DNA of 64,000 nucleotides, taken from Burkholderiaceae bacterium (GTDB taxonomy: Bacteria > Pseudomonadota > Gammaproteobacteria > Burkholderiales > Burkholderiaceae_C). How positions within the stretch are numbered: the stretch's first letter is position 1; every line of letters begins with the position of its first letter. Positions 19,686 to 28,634 of the stretch are shown here, piece after piece. The position numbers and the translations under genes were made by a program. The stretch is taken from assembly GCA_018780645.1 (NCBI GenBank), contig JADMJJ010000011.1, forward strand, positions 248,001 through 312,000, given 5' to 3'. The notes under the pieces were generated by a model. The model was not told the origin of the DNA, did not search any database, and saw only the letters and a program-made list of their open reading frames with translations.

Positions 19686-20426
19686 TCAGCCTGCCGCTCG
19701 GCAGATGGCGCTGAAGTCGGCCGCCTTCAAGGCTGCACCGCCGATCAGGCCGCCGTCGATGTCGGCCTGGCCAAACAGGCTGACGGCGTTGTCGGGTTTG
19801 ACGCTGCCGCCGTATAGGATGCGCATCGCATCTGACTTCTGCGTTGCAGCATGCAGCTGCATGCGCAGCACGGCATGCACCGCCTGAGCCTCTTCCGGCG
19901 AGGCCGTCAGGCCCGTGCCAATGGCCCAGACCGGCTCATAGGCCAGCACGATCTCGCCGATGCAATGGGTCAGCGTGTGGATCACGGCAGCCAGCTGACG
20001 CTTGACGACCGCCTCGGTCTGGCCGGCCTCGCGCTCGGCACGTGTCTCGCCGACGCAGACGATGGGAGTCACGCCATGGGCCAGCGCAGCCTTGGCCTTG
20101 TCGGCGACCAGTTGGTCGCTTTCATGGTGGAAGGCGCGGCGCTCCGAGTGGCCGACGATCACATAACGGCAGCCGACATCGGCCAGCATCGCCGCCGAGA
20201 CCTCTCCCGTGTAAGCGCCCTGCTCGTGCGCCGAGCAATCCTGGGCGCCGAAGCTCATGGCCTGGCCGGTCAGGGCCAGCGCGGTTTCGGTGATGTACGG
20301 AAACGGCACGCAGACAGCCACATCGGCATTCCACGGGCCAGCCTCACGCAGGCCCGACAGCAGTGCCGCATTGCTGGCCCGCGAGCCATGCATCTTCCAG
20401 TTGCCAACCACCAATTTCTTGCGCAT
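19686..20426 (-). CDS. tpiA: Triosephosphate isomerase
   Basis: 246 aa. It interconverts dihydroxyacetone phosphate and glyceraldehyde-3-phosphate. Catalytic residues are visible: Lys in GNWKMHG near the N-terminus, His in VIVGHSERR, and Glu in [13 protein letters not shown]; the phosphate loop is [17 protein letters not shown] ribosome-binding site sits 7 bp before the ATG at 20426 and only one base before the ATG at 20432, which favours the start [14 protein letters not shown]. It follows the quinone oxidoreductase by 19 bp. Confidence 0.97.
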   Translation of the reverse strand: MRKKLVVGNWKMHGSRASNAALLSGLREAGPWNADVAVCVPFPYITETALALTGQAMSFGAQDCSAHEQGAYTGEVSAAMLADVGCRYVIVGHSERRAFHHESDQLVADKAKAALAHGVTPIVCVGETRAEREAGQTEAVVKRQLAAVIHTLTHCIGEIVLAYEPVWAIGTGLTASPEEAQAVHAVLRMQLHAATQKSDAMRILYGGSVKPDNAVSLFGQADIDGGLIGGAALKAADFSAICRAAG

Positions 20427-20445
20427 GTTCATACTCTCCGGGATT

Positions 20446-21435
20446 TCATGGCCAGGTGAGCACGATCTTGCCGACATGCTCGCCCGACTCCATCAATTCA
20501 TGCGCCTGGGCCGCCTGCGCGGCCGGCAGGGTCTTGTAGACGACCGGCTTGATGACGCGCTGGTCCAGCAAGGGCCAGACCCGCGTACGCAGCGATTGCG
20601 CCAGTGCCGCCTTGAAGGCCAGGCTGCGCGGACGCAGGGTCGAGCCGGTGATCGTCAAGCGGCGGCGCAACAGCAGGCCCGCATCCAGATTGGCCTGCAC
20701 CCCGCCCTGCACCGCGATGACGACGATGCGGCCGTCTTCGGCCAGGCACTGCACGCCACGCTCGATATAGGAGCCCGCCACCATGTCCAGAATCACATTG
20801 ACGCCACGACCCTCGGTCAGACGCAAGGCCTCCTCGCGGAAGTCCTGTGTCTTGTAATTGATCGCCGCATCCGCGCCCAGATCCAAGCAGGCCTGACACT
20901 TCGCGTCGCTGCCGGCCGTGACGATGACCGTCGCACCAAAGGCCTTGCCAAGTTGGATGGCGGTGACGCCGATGCCGCTGGTGCCACCGTGGATCAGCAG
21001 CGTCTCGCCGGGCAGCAGACGCACCCGCTCGAACACATTCGACCAGACGGTGAAGAAGGTTTCCGGCAGGCTCGCCGCCTCGACGTCGCTGAAGCCCGCG
21101 GGTACCGGCAGACATTGCGCAATCGGCGCCACGCACAGCTCGGCATAGCCGCCGCCGGCAACCAGCGCACAGACGCGGTCACCGAGCTCGAGGCCAGCCG
21201 CCGCCAACTCCGCCGCATCACCGGCGGTGATCTCGCCGGCAATCTCCAAGCCGGGCAGGTCGCTGGCCCCAGGGGGGCTGGCATACATGCCCTTGCGCTG
21301 CAGCACGTCCGGGCGGTTCACGCCAGACGCGCGCACGCGCACCAGCACCTCCCCTGCCCCGGCAACGGGATCGGGTCGGGTGGCGAGCTGCAGCACCTCG
21401 GGGGCGCCAAAGCGGGTGATTTCTATGGCTTGCAT
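20446..21435 (-). CDS. NAD(P)H quinone oxidoreductase, PIG3/QOR type (MDR family)
   Basis: 329 aa, zinc-less medium-chain dehydrogenase/reductase. The GroES-like N-terminal half has RASGVNRPDVLQRKG. The nucleotide-binding motif is GGTSGIGVTAIQLGKAFGA, in the usual place for NADPH binding, and there is no structural-zinc cysteine cluster. It resembles the PIG3 branch, which reduces quinones one electron at a time. The real substrate is not determined here. It sits between pnp and tpiA on the same strand. Confidence 0.85.
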   Translation of the reverse strand: MQAIEITRFGAPEVLQLATRPDPVAGAGEVLVRVRASGVNRPDVLQRKGMYASPPGASDLPGLEIAGEITAGDAAELAAAGLELGDRVCALVAGGGYAELCVAPIAQCLPVPAGFSDVEAASLPETFFTVWSNVFERVRLLPGETLLIHGGTSGIGVTAIQLGKAFGATVIVTAGSDAKCQACLDLGADAAINYKTQDFREEALRLTEGRGVNVILDMVAGSYIERGVQCLAEDGRIVVIAVQGGVQANLDAGLLLRRRLTITGSTLRPRSLAFKAALAQSLRTRVWPLLDQRVIKPVVYKTLPAAQAAQAHELMESGEHVGKIVLTWP

Positions 21436-21479
21436 GGAAGTCTTCCAGGGGTGAGGACCTCAGCCCTCACCCAGTCGGC

Positions 21480-23585
21480 TTACTGCTGTTCCGGACGGTC
21501 CAGCAGCGCCTTCATCGACAGCTTGACGCGGCCCTTCTCGTCGGTCTCCAGCACCTTGACCTTGACCACCTGGCCTTCGGTCAGGAAGTCGGTGACCTTC
21601 TCGACGCGCTGGTGCGCGATCTGGCTGATGTGCAGCAGGCCGTCCTTGCCGGGCAGCAGGTTGATCAGCGCGCCGAAGTCCAGGATCTTGACGACCGGGC
21701 CTTCGTAGATCTTGCCCACTTCGACTTCGGCCGTGATCTGCTCGATCTTCAGCTTGGCCAGGTCGGCCATGGCGCTGTCGGTCGAGGCGATCGTGATCGT
21801 GCCGTCTTCGGCGATGTCGATCTGCGTGCCGGTCTCTTCGGTCAGCGCGCGAATCACCGCGCCACCCTTGCCGATCACGTCACGGATCTTCTCCGGATTG
21901 ATCTTCATCGTGTACAGGCGGGGTGCGAACTCCGACACCTCGGTCTTGGCGACACTCATCGCCTCGACCATCTTGCCCAGGATGTGCAGACGCGCTTCCT
22001 TGGCCTGCGCCAGTGCGACTTGCATGATTTCCTTGGTGATGCCCTGGATCTTGATGTCCATCTGCAGGGCGGTCACGCCGGTGGTCGTGCCGGCCACCTT
22101 GAAGTCCATGTCGCCCAGATGATCTTCATCGCCCAGGATGTCGGTCAGCACGGCGAAGCGATTCGCGTCCTTGATCAGGCCCATGGCGATGCCAGCCACG
22201 TGCGCCTTAAGCGGCACGCCAGCGTCCATCAGAGCCAGGCAGCCACCGCAGACCGAAGCCATTGACGAGGAACCATTCGACTCGGTGATTTCCGAGACCA
22301 CGCGCATCGCGTAGGGGAATTCGGCACGGTCCGGCAGCACGGCGACCAGCGCGCGCTTGGCCAGGCGGCCGTGGCCGATTTCGCGGCGCTTCGGGCTGCC
22401 GACACGACCCGTTTCGCCGGTGGCGAACGGAGGCATGTTGTAGTGCAGCATGAAGTGTTCGGTGAACTCGCCGGCCAGCGCGTCGATGCGCTGTGCGTCG
22501 CGCTCGGTGCCGAGAGTCGCGGCGACCAGGGCCTGGGTTTCACCACGGGTGAACAGCGACGAGCCGTGGGCGCGCGGCAGCACGCTGTTGCGGATCTCGA
22601 TGGCACGCACGGTGCGCGTGTCGCGGCCGTCGATGCGGGGCTCGCCGGCCAGGATCTGGCTGCGCACGATGCGCGCTTCGATCTCGAACAGCAGGCTTTC
22701 GACTTCGACCTTGTCGAAGGCAACACCCTCGGCGCTCAGCGCGGCGAACACCGAAGCGTTGGCGGCGCGGCAGGCTTGCGTGCGAGCCTGCTTGGAGCGG
22801 ATCTGGTAGGCGGCGCGCAGGGCTTCCTCGGCCAGGCCGTTGACCTTGGCGATGAAGGCTTCGTCCTTGGCAGGCGCCTTCCAGTCCCAGGCCGGCTTGC
22901 CGGCATCACGCACCAGGTCGTTGATCGCGGCAATGGCGATATTGCCCTGCTCGTGACCGAACACCACGCCACCCAGCATGATCTCTTCGCTCAGCTGGTC
23001 GGCTTCGGACTCGACCATCAGCACGGCGGCTTCGGTGCCGGCGACGATCAGGTCCAGCTTCGATTCCTTCAGCTGCGATTGGCTGGGGTTCAGCACATAG
23101 GCGCCGTTGATGTAACCCACGCGGGCCGCACCGATGGGGCCATTGAACGGGATGCCCGAGATCGCCAGCGCGGCGCTGGAAGCAATCAGCGAGACGATGT
23201 CGGCTTGAACTTCAGGGTTCAACGACAGCACGTGGATCACCACCTGCACTTCGTTGTAGAAGCCTTCCGGGAACAGCGGGCGGATCGGGCGGTCGATCAG
23301 GCGCGAGGTCAGGGTCTCGAGTTCGCTGGGGCGGCCTTCACGCTTGAAGAAGCTGCCGGGGATCTTGCCGGCGGCATAGGTCTTCTCGAGGTAGTCGACG
23401 GTCAGCGGGAAGAAGTCCTGGCCGGCCTTGGCTTCGGTCTTGGCCACCACGGTGGCCAGCACCATCGTGCCATCGACATTGGCGACCACGGCGCCGGAAG
23501 CTTGACGGGCGACTTCGCCGGTCTCCAGGGTGACGCTGTGCTCGCCCCATTGGAAGGTCTTGGTGACTTTGTTGAACATGCTCAT
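21480..23585 (-). CDS. pnp: Polyribonucleotide nucleotidyltransferase (PNPase)
   Basis: 701 aa. Two RNase PH-like domains are joined by a helical linker. A KH domain follows ([27 protein letters not shown]), then a C-terminal S1 domain ([33 protein letters not shown]). It degrades RNA 3'-5' with phosphate in the degradosome. Active-site residues lie in the second PH domain ([17 protein letters not shown]). A GGAG site lies 8 bp before the ATG at 23585. It follows rpsO across a terminator hairpin, the widely conserved rpsO-pnp order. Confidence 0.97.
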   Translation of the reverse strand: MSMFNKVTKTFQWGEHSVTLETGEVARQASGAVVANVDGTMVLATVVAKTEAKAGQDFFPLTVDYLEKTYAAGKIPGSFFKREGRPSELETLTSRLIDRPIRPLFPEGFYNEVQVVIHVLSLNPEVQADIVSLIASSAALAISGIPFNGPIGAARVGYINGAYVLNPSQSQLKESKLDLIVAGTEAAVLMVESEADQLSEEIMLGGVVFGHEQGNIAIAAINDLVRDAGKPAWDWKAPAKDEAFIAKVNGLAEEALRAAYQIRSKQARTQACRAANASVFAALSAEGVAFDKVEVESLLFEIEARIVRSQILAGEPRIDGRDTRTVRAIEIRNSVLPRAHGSSLFTRGETQALVAATLGTERDAQRIDALAGEFTEHFMLHYNMPPFATGETGRVGSPKRREIGHGRLAKRALVAVLPDRAEFPYAMRVVSEITESNGSSSMASVCGGCLALMDAGVPLKAHVAGIAMGLIKDANRFAVLTDILGDEDHLGDMDFKVAGTTTGVTALQMDIKIQGITKEIMQVALAQAKEARLHILGKMVEAMSVAKTEVSEFAPRLYTMKINPEKIRDVIGKGGAVIRALTEETGTQIDIAEDGTITIASTDSAMADLAKLKIEQITAEVEVGKIYEGPVVKILDFGALINLLPGKDGLLHISQIAHQRVEKVTDFLTEGQVVKVKVLETDEKGRVKLSMKALLDRPEQQ

Positions 23586-23740
23586 TGTCGTTTCTCCGTT
23601 TGTATCAAGTGCCTTGGGGCGGCAACTCAAGCCCGGAACAGCGACAGAAGGCGAGATGCCATTCCAGCGAAATTAGCGTGCGCGGTGGGGCACGAAACGT
23701 CGGTGGAATGACACATCAGCGCCGATATCCGTCGAGTTTT

Positions 23741-23783
23741 CCAAAAACAAAGAGCCTGTGCTGGAGCATCCAGACAGGCTCTT
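23741..23783 (-). terminator. Intrinsic terminator after rpsO
   Basis: Inverted repeat of 10 bp, AAGAGCCTGT at 23750-23759 and ACAGGCTCTT at 23774-23783, with a 14-nt loop. Read on the minus strand, the stem is followed by TTGTTTTTGG. It would end or attenuate rpsO transcripts before pnp, as in other bacteria with this gene order. Confidence 0.85.
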
Positions 23784-23799
23784 CTTGTTCATCTTGAAC

Positions 23800-24069
23800 T
23801 TACTTGCGCAGGCCGAGTTTCTGGATCAGCGCGGTGTAGCGCGATGCGTCCTTCGACTTCAGGTAAGCCAGCAGGCTCTTGCGCTGATTGACCATCTTCA
23901 GCAGACCGCGGCGACCGTGATGGTCCTTCAGGTGGGTCTTGAAGTGGGGGGTCAGGTCGTTGATGCGGGCCGTCAGGATCGCAACTTGCACTTCGGGCGA
24001 ACCGGTGTCGCCGGCGCTGCGCGCATTGTCTTTGACGATTTGTGCCTTGTTCAGGTCAGCTACTGCCAT
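23800..24069 (-). CDS. rpsO: 30S ribosomal protein S15
   Basis: 89 aa, full length. It binds the central domain of 16S rRNA and forms an intersubunit bridge. The conserved [22 protein letters not shown] and [15 protein letters not shown] are intact. Start at 24069 ([14 protein letters not shown]) with an AAGGA site 5-8 bp upstream. Longer readings to 24183 run through the leader and have no family support. Some bacteria regulate this gene through S15 binding to its leader; the leader here contains the palindrome CCCCAAGTTGGGG at 24183-24195. Confidence 0.97.
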   Translation of the reverse strand: MAVADLNKAQIVKDNARSAGDTGSPEVQVAILTARINDLTPHFKTHLKDHHGRRGLLKMVNQRKSLLAYLKSKDASRYTALIQKLGLRK

Positions 24070-24206
24070 GAGGATTTCCTTTATTGGCGGAAAAGCCGCA
24101 CGGTGGCGCTGCCACTCGAACGGTTTCCAGTTGAACTTGCGGTTACGGGTGAAACCGACCCATACCGTGCTGTAAATATCCACCCCAAGTTGGGGCGAAC
24201 TGCCGG

Positions 24207-24212
24207 ATTATA
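24207..24212 (-). promoter_or_regulatory. Likely rpsO -10 box
   Basis: TATAAT on the minus strand, 138 bp before the rpsO start, in the gap between the aminotransferase and rpsO. The -35 position (around 24230-24235) reads CTGATC, a poor match, so this rests mainly on the perfect -10 hexamer and its place. Confidence 0.4.
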
Positions 24213-24231
24213 GCCCGATTTGTGTCGGCGA

Positions 24232-25380
24232 TCAGCGCAATGCCTTGCGCAGTCGCTCCAGGCCCTGATCGAGCCGGGCGGGGTCGCGAGAGGCAAAGCA
24301 CCAGCGCAGCCAGCCTTCGCTCTCGGCGCCAAAGGCCGCACCGGGTGCCAGGCCAAGCCCCGCCTCGCTGACCAGGCGCTTGGCCAGGGCCAGCGAGTTG
24401 TTTTCGCCCTCGATGCGGAAGAAGGCATACATGCCGCCCAGCGGCGTGGCCACCTCGACGCCAGGCATCGCCGCCAGGGCCGGCAGCAACCGGTCGCGGC
24501 AGGCCTGCATCCGCGCCCGCAGTTCCGGCACGAATCGATCTGCCTGGGCCAGGCCCGCCAGCGCGCCGCGCTGCACGAACACCGGCGCGCAGGAGGTGTT
24601 GTATTCGATCAGCTTGCCCATCGCGTCCAGCAGCTCGGCCGGCAGCACCATCCAGCCCAGGCGCCAGCCGGTCATCAGAAAGCTCTTCGAGAAGCTGTGC
24701 ACGACGATCAACCGGTCCTGCGGGTCGGCAATGTCCAGAAAGCTCGGCGCGGTGCGTGCGCCATCCGGGTAGTACAGCCGCTCGTAAACCTCGTCGGCGA
24801 TGATCCAGGTGCCGGTGCGGCGGCAGTGCTCCAGCAGGGCCTGCTGCTCGTCGCGGGTCAGGGTCCAGCCGGTCGGGTTGTTTGGGGCATTGACGATCAG
24901 GGCGCGGGTCTGCGGTGTGATCGCCGCCAGCAGCTCGTCCAGATCCAGTGTCCAGGCGCCCTGCTTCGGATGCAGCGACACACGCTTGACATTCGCGCCG
25001 AGGATGGCCGGCTGGGCGGTCAGATTGGGCCAGATCGGCACCACGGCCACAACCTCGTCGCCCGCGTCCAGCAGGGCCTGCATTGCCAGCATCAGCGCGC
25101 TGACGCCCGAGGAGGTGACGGCGATGCGGTCGACGCCGACGGGCCGGTGAAAGGCGCTGGTGTAGTCGGCCAGCGCCTGGCGCAACTCGGGCAGGCCCAG
25201 GTTGTGGGCGTAGAACGTTTCACCGCGCTGCAGCGAGGCGGTGGCCGCCTCGACGACGAAGGCCGGCGTCGGCTCATCGCTCTCGCCGAACCAGAAGGCC
25301 AGCACATCGCTGCGACCCATCGCCGAATTGGCGACCTCGCGAATCTTGGAGCCGGGGAGTTGCTGGATGACGCTGCGCAT
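24232..25380 (-). CDS. PLP-dependent aminotransferase, class I/II
   Basis: 382 aa, fold-type I. Seen are NAPNNPTG near residue 165, DEVYERLYY, the PLP-lysine motif HSFSKSFLMTGWRLGW and the late RIEGENNSLALAKRLVSEAGLGLAPGAAFG with WLRWCFA for carboxylate binding. This is the pattern of aspartate/alanine-type aminotransferases of subgroup I gamma. The amino-acid substrate cannot be fixed from sequence. It is transcribed towards rpsO, with 162 bp between them. Confidence 0.88.
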   Translation of the reverse strand: MRSVIQQLPGSKIREVANSAMGRSDVLAFWFGESDEPTPAFVVEAATASLQRGETFYAHNLGLPELRQALADYTSAFHRPVGVDRIAVTSSGVSALMLAMQALLDAGDEVVAVVPIWPNLTAQPAILGANVKRVSLHPKQGAWTLDLDELLAAITPQTRALIVNAPNNPTGWTLTRDEQQALLEHCRRTGTWIIADEVYERLYYPDGARTAPSFLDIADPQDRLIVVHSFSKSFLMTGWRLGWMVLPAELLDAMGKLIEYNTSCAPVFVQRGALAGLAQADRFVPELRARMQACRDRLLPALAAMPGVEVATPLGGMYAFFRIEGENNSLALAKRLVSEAGLGLAPGAAFGAESEGWLRWCFASRDPARLDQGLERLRKALR

Positions 25381-25393
25381 GGGTGACCTCCGC

Positions 25394-26686
25394 TCAATGA
25401 GTGGGGCGAATCATCGCGCACTGGTGGGGCTGCTCGGCCTGGGCCGCATCCACATAGCGCACGGTTCTGAAGCCATAGCCCGAGGCCTCGTTGTCGAAGC
25501 GCACTCCGGGCGTGCCGGCCTTGCGCATCACGCTGACGTAGAGCGGCTGGATGAACTGGTGATCGGCGGCACGCATCTGACCCTGATGGACGCCACCTAG
25601 CGTGCGGCCGTCGTAGCTCAGGCCCTCCATCGCGCGGGCCACGGCCGTTGGATCAATGCTCTTGGCCCGTTCCATGCCGGCCACCAGCACCTCGACCATC
25701 GCCTGCATGCGGGCGTGGACGTAGTCGTCTTCTGGTCTCGGGAAACGCTGGCGGAAGCTCGCATAGAACTTGTCGGATGCCGCCGTGCCCACATTCGGAT
25801 GCCACTCGGCCACCGCCAGCACACGATCGACTCCCGCTTCGCCGATGGCCGCCGGTGCACCCAATCCATTCCCGTAAAAGGTGAAGAAGCGCGCGTCCAG
25901 CCCGACCTCCTTGGCCGCCTTGATCAGCAGGGTCAGGTCATTACCCCAGTTCCCGGTCAGCACCGCCTGCGCGCCGCTGGCCTTGATCTTGTTGGCATAG
26001 GGGATGAAGTCCTTGATGCGGCCGATCGGATGAAGTTCATCGCCGACGATGGCGATGTCGGGCCGCTTGGCGGCGATCATCTCGCGGCCCTTGCGCAGCA
26101 CGTGCTGGCCAAAGCTGTAGTCCTGGCCGATCAGGTACATCTTCTTGATCTGGCTGTCGGTCTTCAGCACATCGGTCAGCGCGGCCAGGCGCATATCGGC
26201 ATGGGCGTCGAAGCGGAAGTGCCAGAACGAGCACTTCTCGTTGGTCAGCGCCGGATCGACGGCCGAGTAGTTGAGGAACAGCGCGCGCTGCGCGGGCATG
26301 CGCTCGTTGTGCTTGTTCAGCGCGTCGATCAGCGCAGCCGCCGTGGCCGAGCTATTGCCCTGCAGCACATAGCCAGCCTTTTGATCGATGGCCGCGCGCA
26401 GCACCGACAGCGCCTCCTCGGCATTGCCCTTGCTGTCGAAACGCAGCAATTCCAGCGGCCGAGCACCCCCGGGCAACTTGACGCCGCCGCGCTGATTGAC
26501 CCGCTCGGTGGCCCACAGCAGATTGCGGAACACCGCCTCGCCGGCATTGGCAAAGGGGCCGGAAAGGCCCTCGATCATCGCCAGCCTTATAGGCTCGGGT
26601 TGCGCTTGCGCGCTGCTCAAGAGACCCAGCAGAGTGAAAGCGAGAGACGCCAGCGTGCGGCGGGTAGGGCGAGAAGTTGAAGTCAT
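25394..26686 (-). CDS. Periplasmic amino-acid/amide-type substrate-binding protein (ABC)
   Basis: 430 aa. The N-terminus (TSRPTRRTLASLAFTLLGLLSSAQAQ) looks like a signal peptide with cleavage after AQA. The mature part is a type 1 periplasmic-binding fold of the LivJ/LivK (peripla_BP_6) class: IRLAMIEGLSGPFANAGEA at the start and LIGQDYSFGQHVLRKGREM in the middle. Start at 26686; the longer ORF to 26809 covers the upstream hairpin. No permease or ATPase gene lies next to it, so it may work with a transporter coded elsewhere. The ligand is unknown. Confidence 0.82.
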   Translation of the reverse strand: MTSTSRPTRRTLASLAFTLLGLLSSAQAQPEPIRLAMIEGLSGPFANAGEAVFRNLLWATERVNQRGGVKLPGGARPLELLRFDSKGNAEEALSVLRAAIDQKAGYVLQGNSSATAAALIDALNKHNERMPAQRALFLNYSAVDPALTNEKCSFWHFRFDAHADMRLAALTDVLKTDSQIKKMYLIGQDYSFGQHVLRKGREMIAAKRPDIAIVGDELHPIGRIKDFIPYANKIKASGAQAVLTGNWGNDLTLLIKAAKEVGLDARFFTFYGNGLGAPAAIGEAGVDRVLAVAEWHPNVGTAASDKFYASFRQRFPRPEDDYVHARMQAMVEVLVAGMERAKSIDPTAVARAMEGLSYDGRTLGGVHQGQMRAADHQFIQPLYVSVMRKAGTPGVRFDNEASGYGFRTVRYVDAAQAEQPHQCAMIRPTH

Positions 26687-26710
26687 CTGAGGCTCAAAAC
26701 CCTTGGGGGG

Positions 26711-26738
26711 CTTGAATACAAAAAAGCCGCTCCCAGGT
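26711..26738 (+). promoter_or_regulatory. Putative sigma32 (heat-shock) promoter of hsp20
   Basis: CTTGAA at 26711-26716, a 14-bp spacer, then TCCCAGGT at 26731-26738. Compared with the sigma32 consensus CTTGAA-N13/15-CCCCATNT, the -35 is perfect and the -10 has two mismatches. It lies about 70 bp before the hsp20 start codon, on the right strand. Inference from consensus only. Confidence 0.55.
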
Positions 26739-26763
26739 ATGCAGCATGGGCTGCAACGGCTTT
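26717..26763 (-). terminator. Terminator-like hairpin upstream of the binding-protein gene
   Basis: On the minus strand, AAAGCCG (26757-26763 complement) pairs with CGGCTTT (26723-26729 complement), with an inner hairpin GCAGC-CCAT-GCTGC, and six T residues follow. It would stop leftward transcripts coming from tsaD (antisense through hsp20) before the binding-protein gene. It overlaps the sigma32-like promoter on the other strand. Confidence 0.45.
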
Positions 26764-26807
26764 GGTTTCGACGCAGCGTTGTCTTGTTGTCATTGTAGGA
26801 GTCATCC

Positions 26808-27254
26808 ATGTTTTTGCTTCCCGTTCGCCGTCATACCCCCGCGTTCTCCCGTTCGCTGGACCGCCTGTTCGACGACAGCTTCGACCGCTTTCTGAACGCC
26901 GCCGCCAAGGCCGAGCCCGTCGCTCCGGTGCGCACGCCGGCACTTGATGTGACCGAGACCGACACCGCCTATCTGGTGCAGCTGGACATGCCCGGCATTG
27001 CCAAGGAGCAGGTGAAGATTTCCATCGACGGCCGCCGCGTCAACGTGGAAACCGAGACCGTTCAAGCCGCCGAGAAGAAGGACGAGGCCAAGGTGCTGTA
27101 CCGCGAGCGCTCCACCGCCAAGTTCGCCCGCAGCCTCGTCCTGCCAACCGAGGTGAACCAGGCCGAGTCGGTGGCCACAATGGAAGGCGGCGTGCTGACC
27201 TTGACCCTGACCAAGCGCCAGCCGGCCAGCGCAGCGACCTTGAGCGTTAGCTGA
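26808..27254 (+). CDS. Small heat-shock protein, Hsp20/alpha-crystallin family
   Basis: 148 aa. The alpha-crystallin domain runs from about residue 42 ([21 protein letters not shown]) to 135, ending with the family hallmark [13 protein letters not shown]. It is an ATP-independent chaperone that holds unfolding proteins. The C-terminal I-x-I anchor is not clear; LSV near the end is the closest. TAGGAG lies 6 bp before the ATG at 26808. It stands alone, between the minus-strand binding protein and tsaD, and its stop overlaps the tsaD stop by 8 bp. Confidence 0.92.
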   Translation: MFLLPVRRHTPAFSRSLDRLFDDSFDRFLNAAAKAEPVAPVRTPALDVTETDTAYLVQLDMPGIAKEQVKISIDGRRVNVETETVQAAEKKDEAKVLYRERSTAKFARSLVLPTEVNQAESVATMEGGVLTLTLTKRQPASAATLSVS

Positions 27255-28278
27255 GACTCAAGTCCCAGCGGGGCTTCACATCGAACGCCCCGCCCTGCTC
27301 CAGCCGCGCCTGGCCGCTTTGCAAGCGCATCGCGGCGGCCATGGCGATCATCGCGCCGTTGTCGGTGCACAGGTGCAACTCGGGGTAGTGCACGCGAATG
27401 CCGCGCTTGGCGCAGGCCTTGTTGAGCTGCTCGCGCAGCTTGGCATTGGCACCCACGCCACCGGCCACGACCAGGCGCTTCAGGCCTGATTCCTTCAGCG
27501 CCAGCAGCGATTTGTGCACCAGCACCTCGACGATGGCGGCCTGCGTTGAGGCCGCCAGATCGGCGAGTTGCTGTGGTTCAGGTGAATCGCCCAGTTTCTT
27601 GATCTGGGTCAGCACGGCGGTCTTCAGGCCCGCAAAGCTGAAGTCTGGCTTGCCGCTGCGCAGCATCGGCCGCGGCAGGTCGAAGGCCTTCTCGTCGCCG
27701 TCTTGAGCCAGACGTGACAGATGCGGCCCGCCCGGATACGGCAGGCCCATCAGCTTGGCGCTCTTGTCGAAGGCTTCGCCAGCGGCATCGTCAATCGTTT
27801 CGCCCAGCATCTCGTAGCTTCCGACCTGGTCCACGCGCATCAGCTGCGTGTGGCCACCGGAGACCAGCAGCGCGATGAACGGAAACTCGGGCGGATCGGC
27901 CGACAGGAACGGTGACAGCAGATGCCCTTCCAGGTGATGCACGCCCAGGGTCGGCTTGCCCAAGGCTGCGGCCATGGACACCGCCACGCCGGCACCGACC
28001 AGCAGGGCTCCGGCAAGACCCGGCCCCCGCGTGTAGGCGATGACATCGATCTCGCTCAGCGCCATGCCGGCCTCGGCCAGCACCTGGCGCGTCAGCGGCA
28101 GCACGCGGCGGATATGGTCGCGCGAGGCCAGCTCGGGCACCACGCCGCCGTAGGCCTGGTGCATGTCGATCTGGCTGTGCAGCGCCTGTGCAATCAGCGT
28201 CGGCGTGCCCTGCGGCTGCACATCAACGAGCGCCACACCGGTTTCGTCGCAGGACGATTCGAAGCCCAGAACCCTCAT
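27247..28278 (-). CDS. tsaD: tRNA N6-threonylcarbamoyladenosine transferase TsaD
   Basis: 343 aa. It transfers the threonylcarbamoyl group to A37 of ANN-reading tRNAs, working with TsaB and TsaE. The metal-binding HHLEGH motif is present, with ASKH-fold stretches [17 protein letters not shown] at the N-terminus and LVSGGHTQL and VVAGGVGAN later. Full length. It follows fdx by 7 bp, so it may be part of the isc transcript. Confidence 0.96.
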   Translation of the reverse strand: MRVLGFESSCDETGVALVDVQPQGTPTLIAQALHSQIDMHQAYGGVVPELASRDHIRRVLPLTRQVLAEAGMALSEIDVIAYTRGPGLAGALLVGAGVAVSMAAALGKPTLGVHHLEGHLLSPFLSADPPEFPFIALLVSGGHTQLMRVDQVGSYEMLGETIDDAAGEAFDKSAKLMGLPYPGGPHLSRLAQDGDEKAFDLPRPMLRSGKPDFSFAGLKTAVLTQIKKLGDSPEPQQLADLAASTQAAIVEVLVHKSLLALKESGLKRLVVAGGVGANAKLREQLNKACAKRGIRVHYPELHLCTDNGAMIAMAAAMRLQSGQARLEQGGAFDVKPRWDLSLS

Positions 28279-28285
28279 GGCCGAC

Positions 28286-28624
28286 TCAGTGGCCTTCCTT
28301 GGCGTGGTTGATCGAGTACTTCGGTATCTCTATCGTCACATCGGTCTGCGACAGGATGGCCTGGCAGCTGAGCCGCGAATTGGGCTCCAGGCCCCAGGCG
28401 CGGTCCAGCAGGTCTTCCTCGCTGTCGTCCATCTCGCCCAGCGAGCTGAAGCCCTCGCGCACGATCACATGGCAGGTGGTGCAGGCGCAGACCATGTCGC
28501 AGGCATGCTCGATGGCGATGCCGTTCTCAAGCAGCGCTTCGCAGATGCTGGTGCCGCCGTCGGCCTTGATGCTGGCGCCGTCCGGGCAGTACTCGCTGTG
28601 CGGCAGGATCTTGATGATGGGCAT
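28286..28624 (-). CDS. fdx: Isc-type [2Fe-2S] ferredoxin
   Basis: 112 aa. The cluster ligands are in [11 protein letters not shown] (C-x5-C-x2-C) and the fourth in LSCQAIL. This is the ISC-linked adrenodoxin-type ferredoxin, which supplies electrons for Fe-S assembly on IscU. It follows hscA by 10 bp in the usual hscB-hscA-fdx order. Confidence 0.95.
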   Translation of the reverse strand: MPIIKILPHSEYCPDGASIKADGGTSICEALLENGIAIEHACDMVCACTTCHVIVREGFSSLGEMDDSEEDLLDRAWGLEPNSRLSCQAILSQTDVTIEIPKYSINHAKEGH

Positions 28625-28634
28625 GACGTTACCT

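Noticed and set aside
26764-26807. An RNA thermometer in the hsp20 leader.
   Set aside because: Only a 3-bp pairing with the ribosome-binding site can be drawn; no ROSE or fourU pattern is seen.
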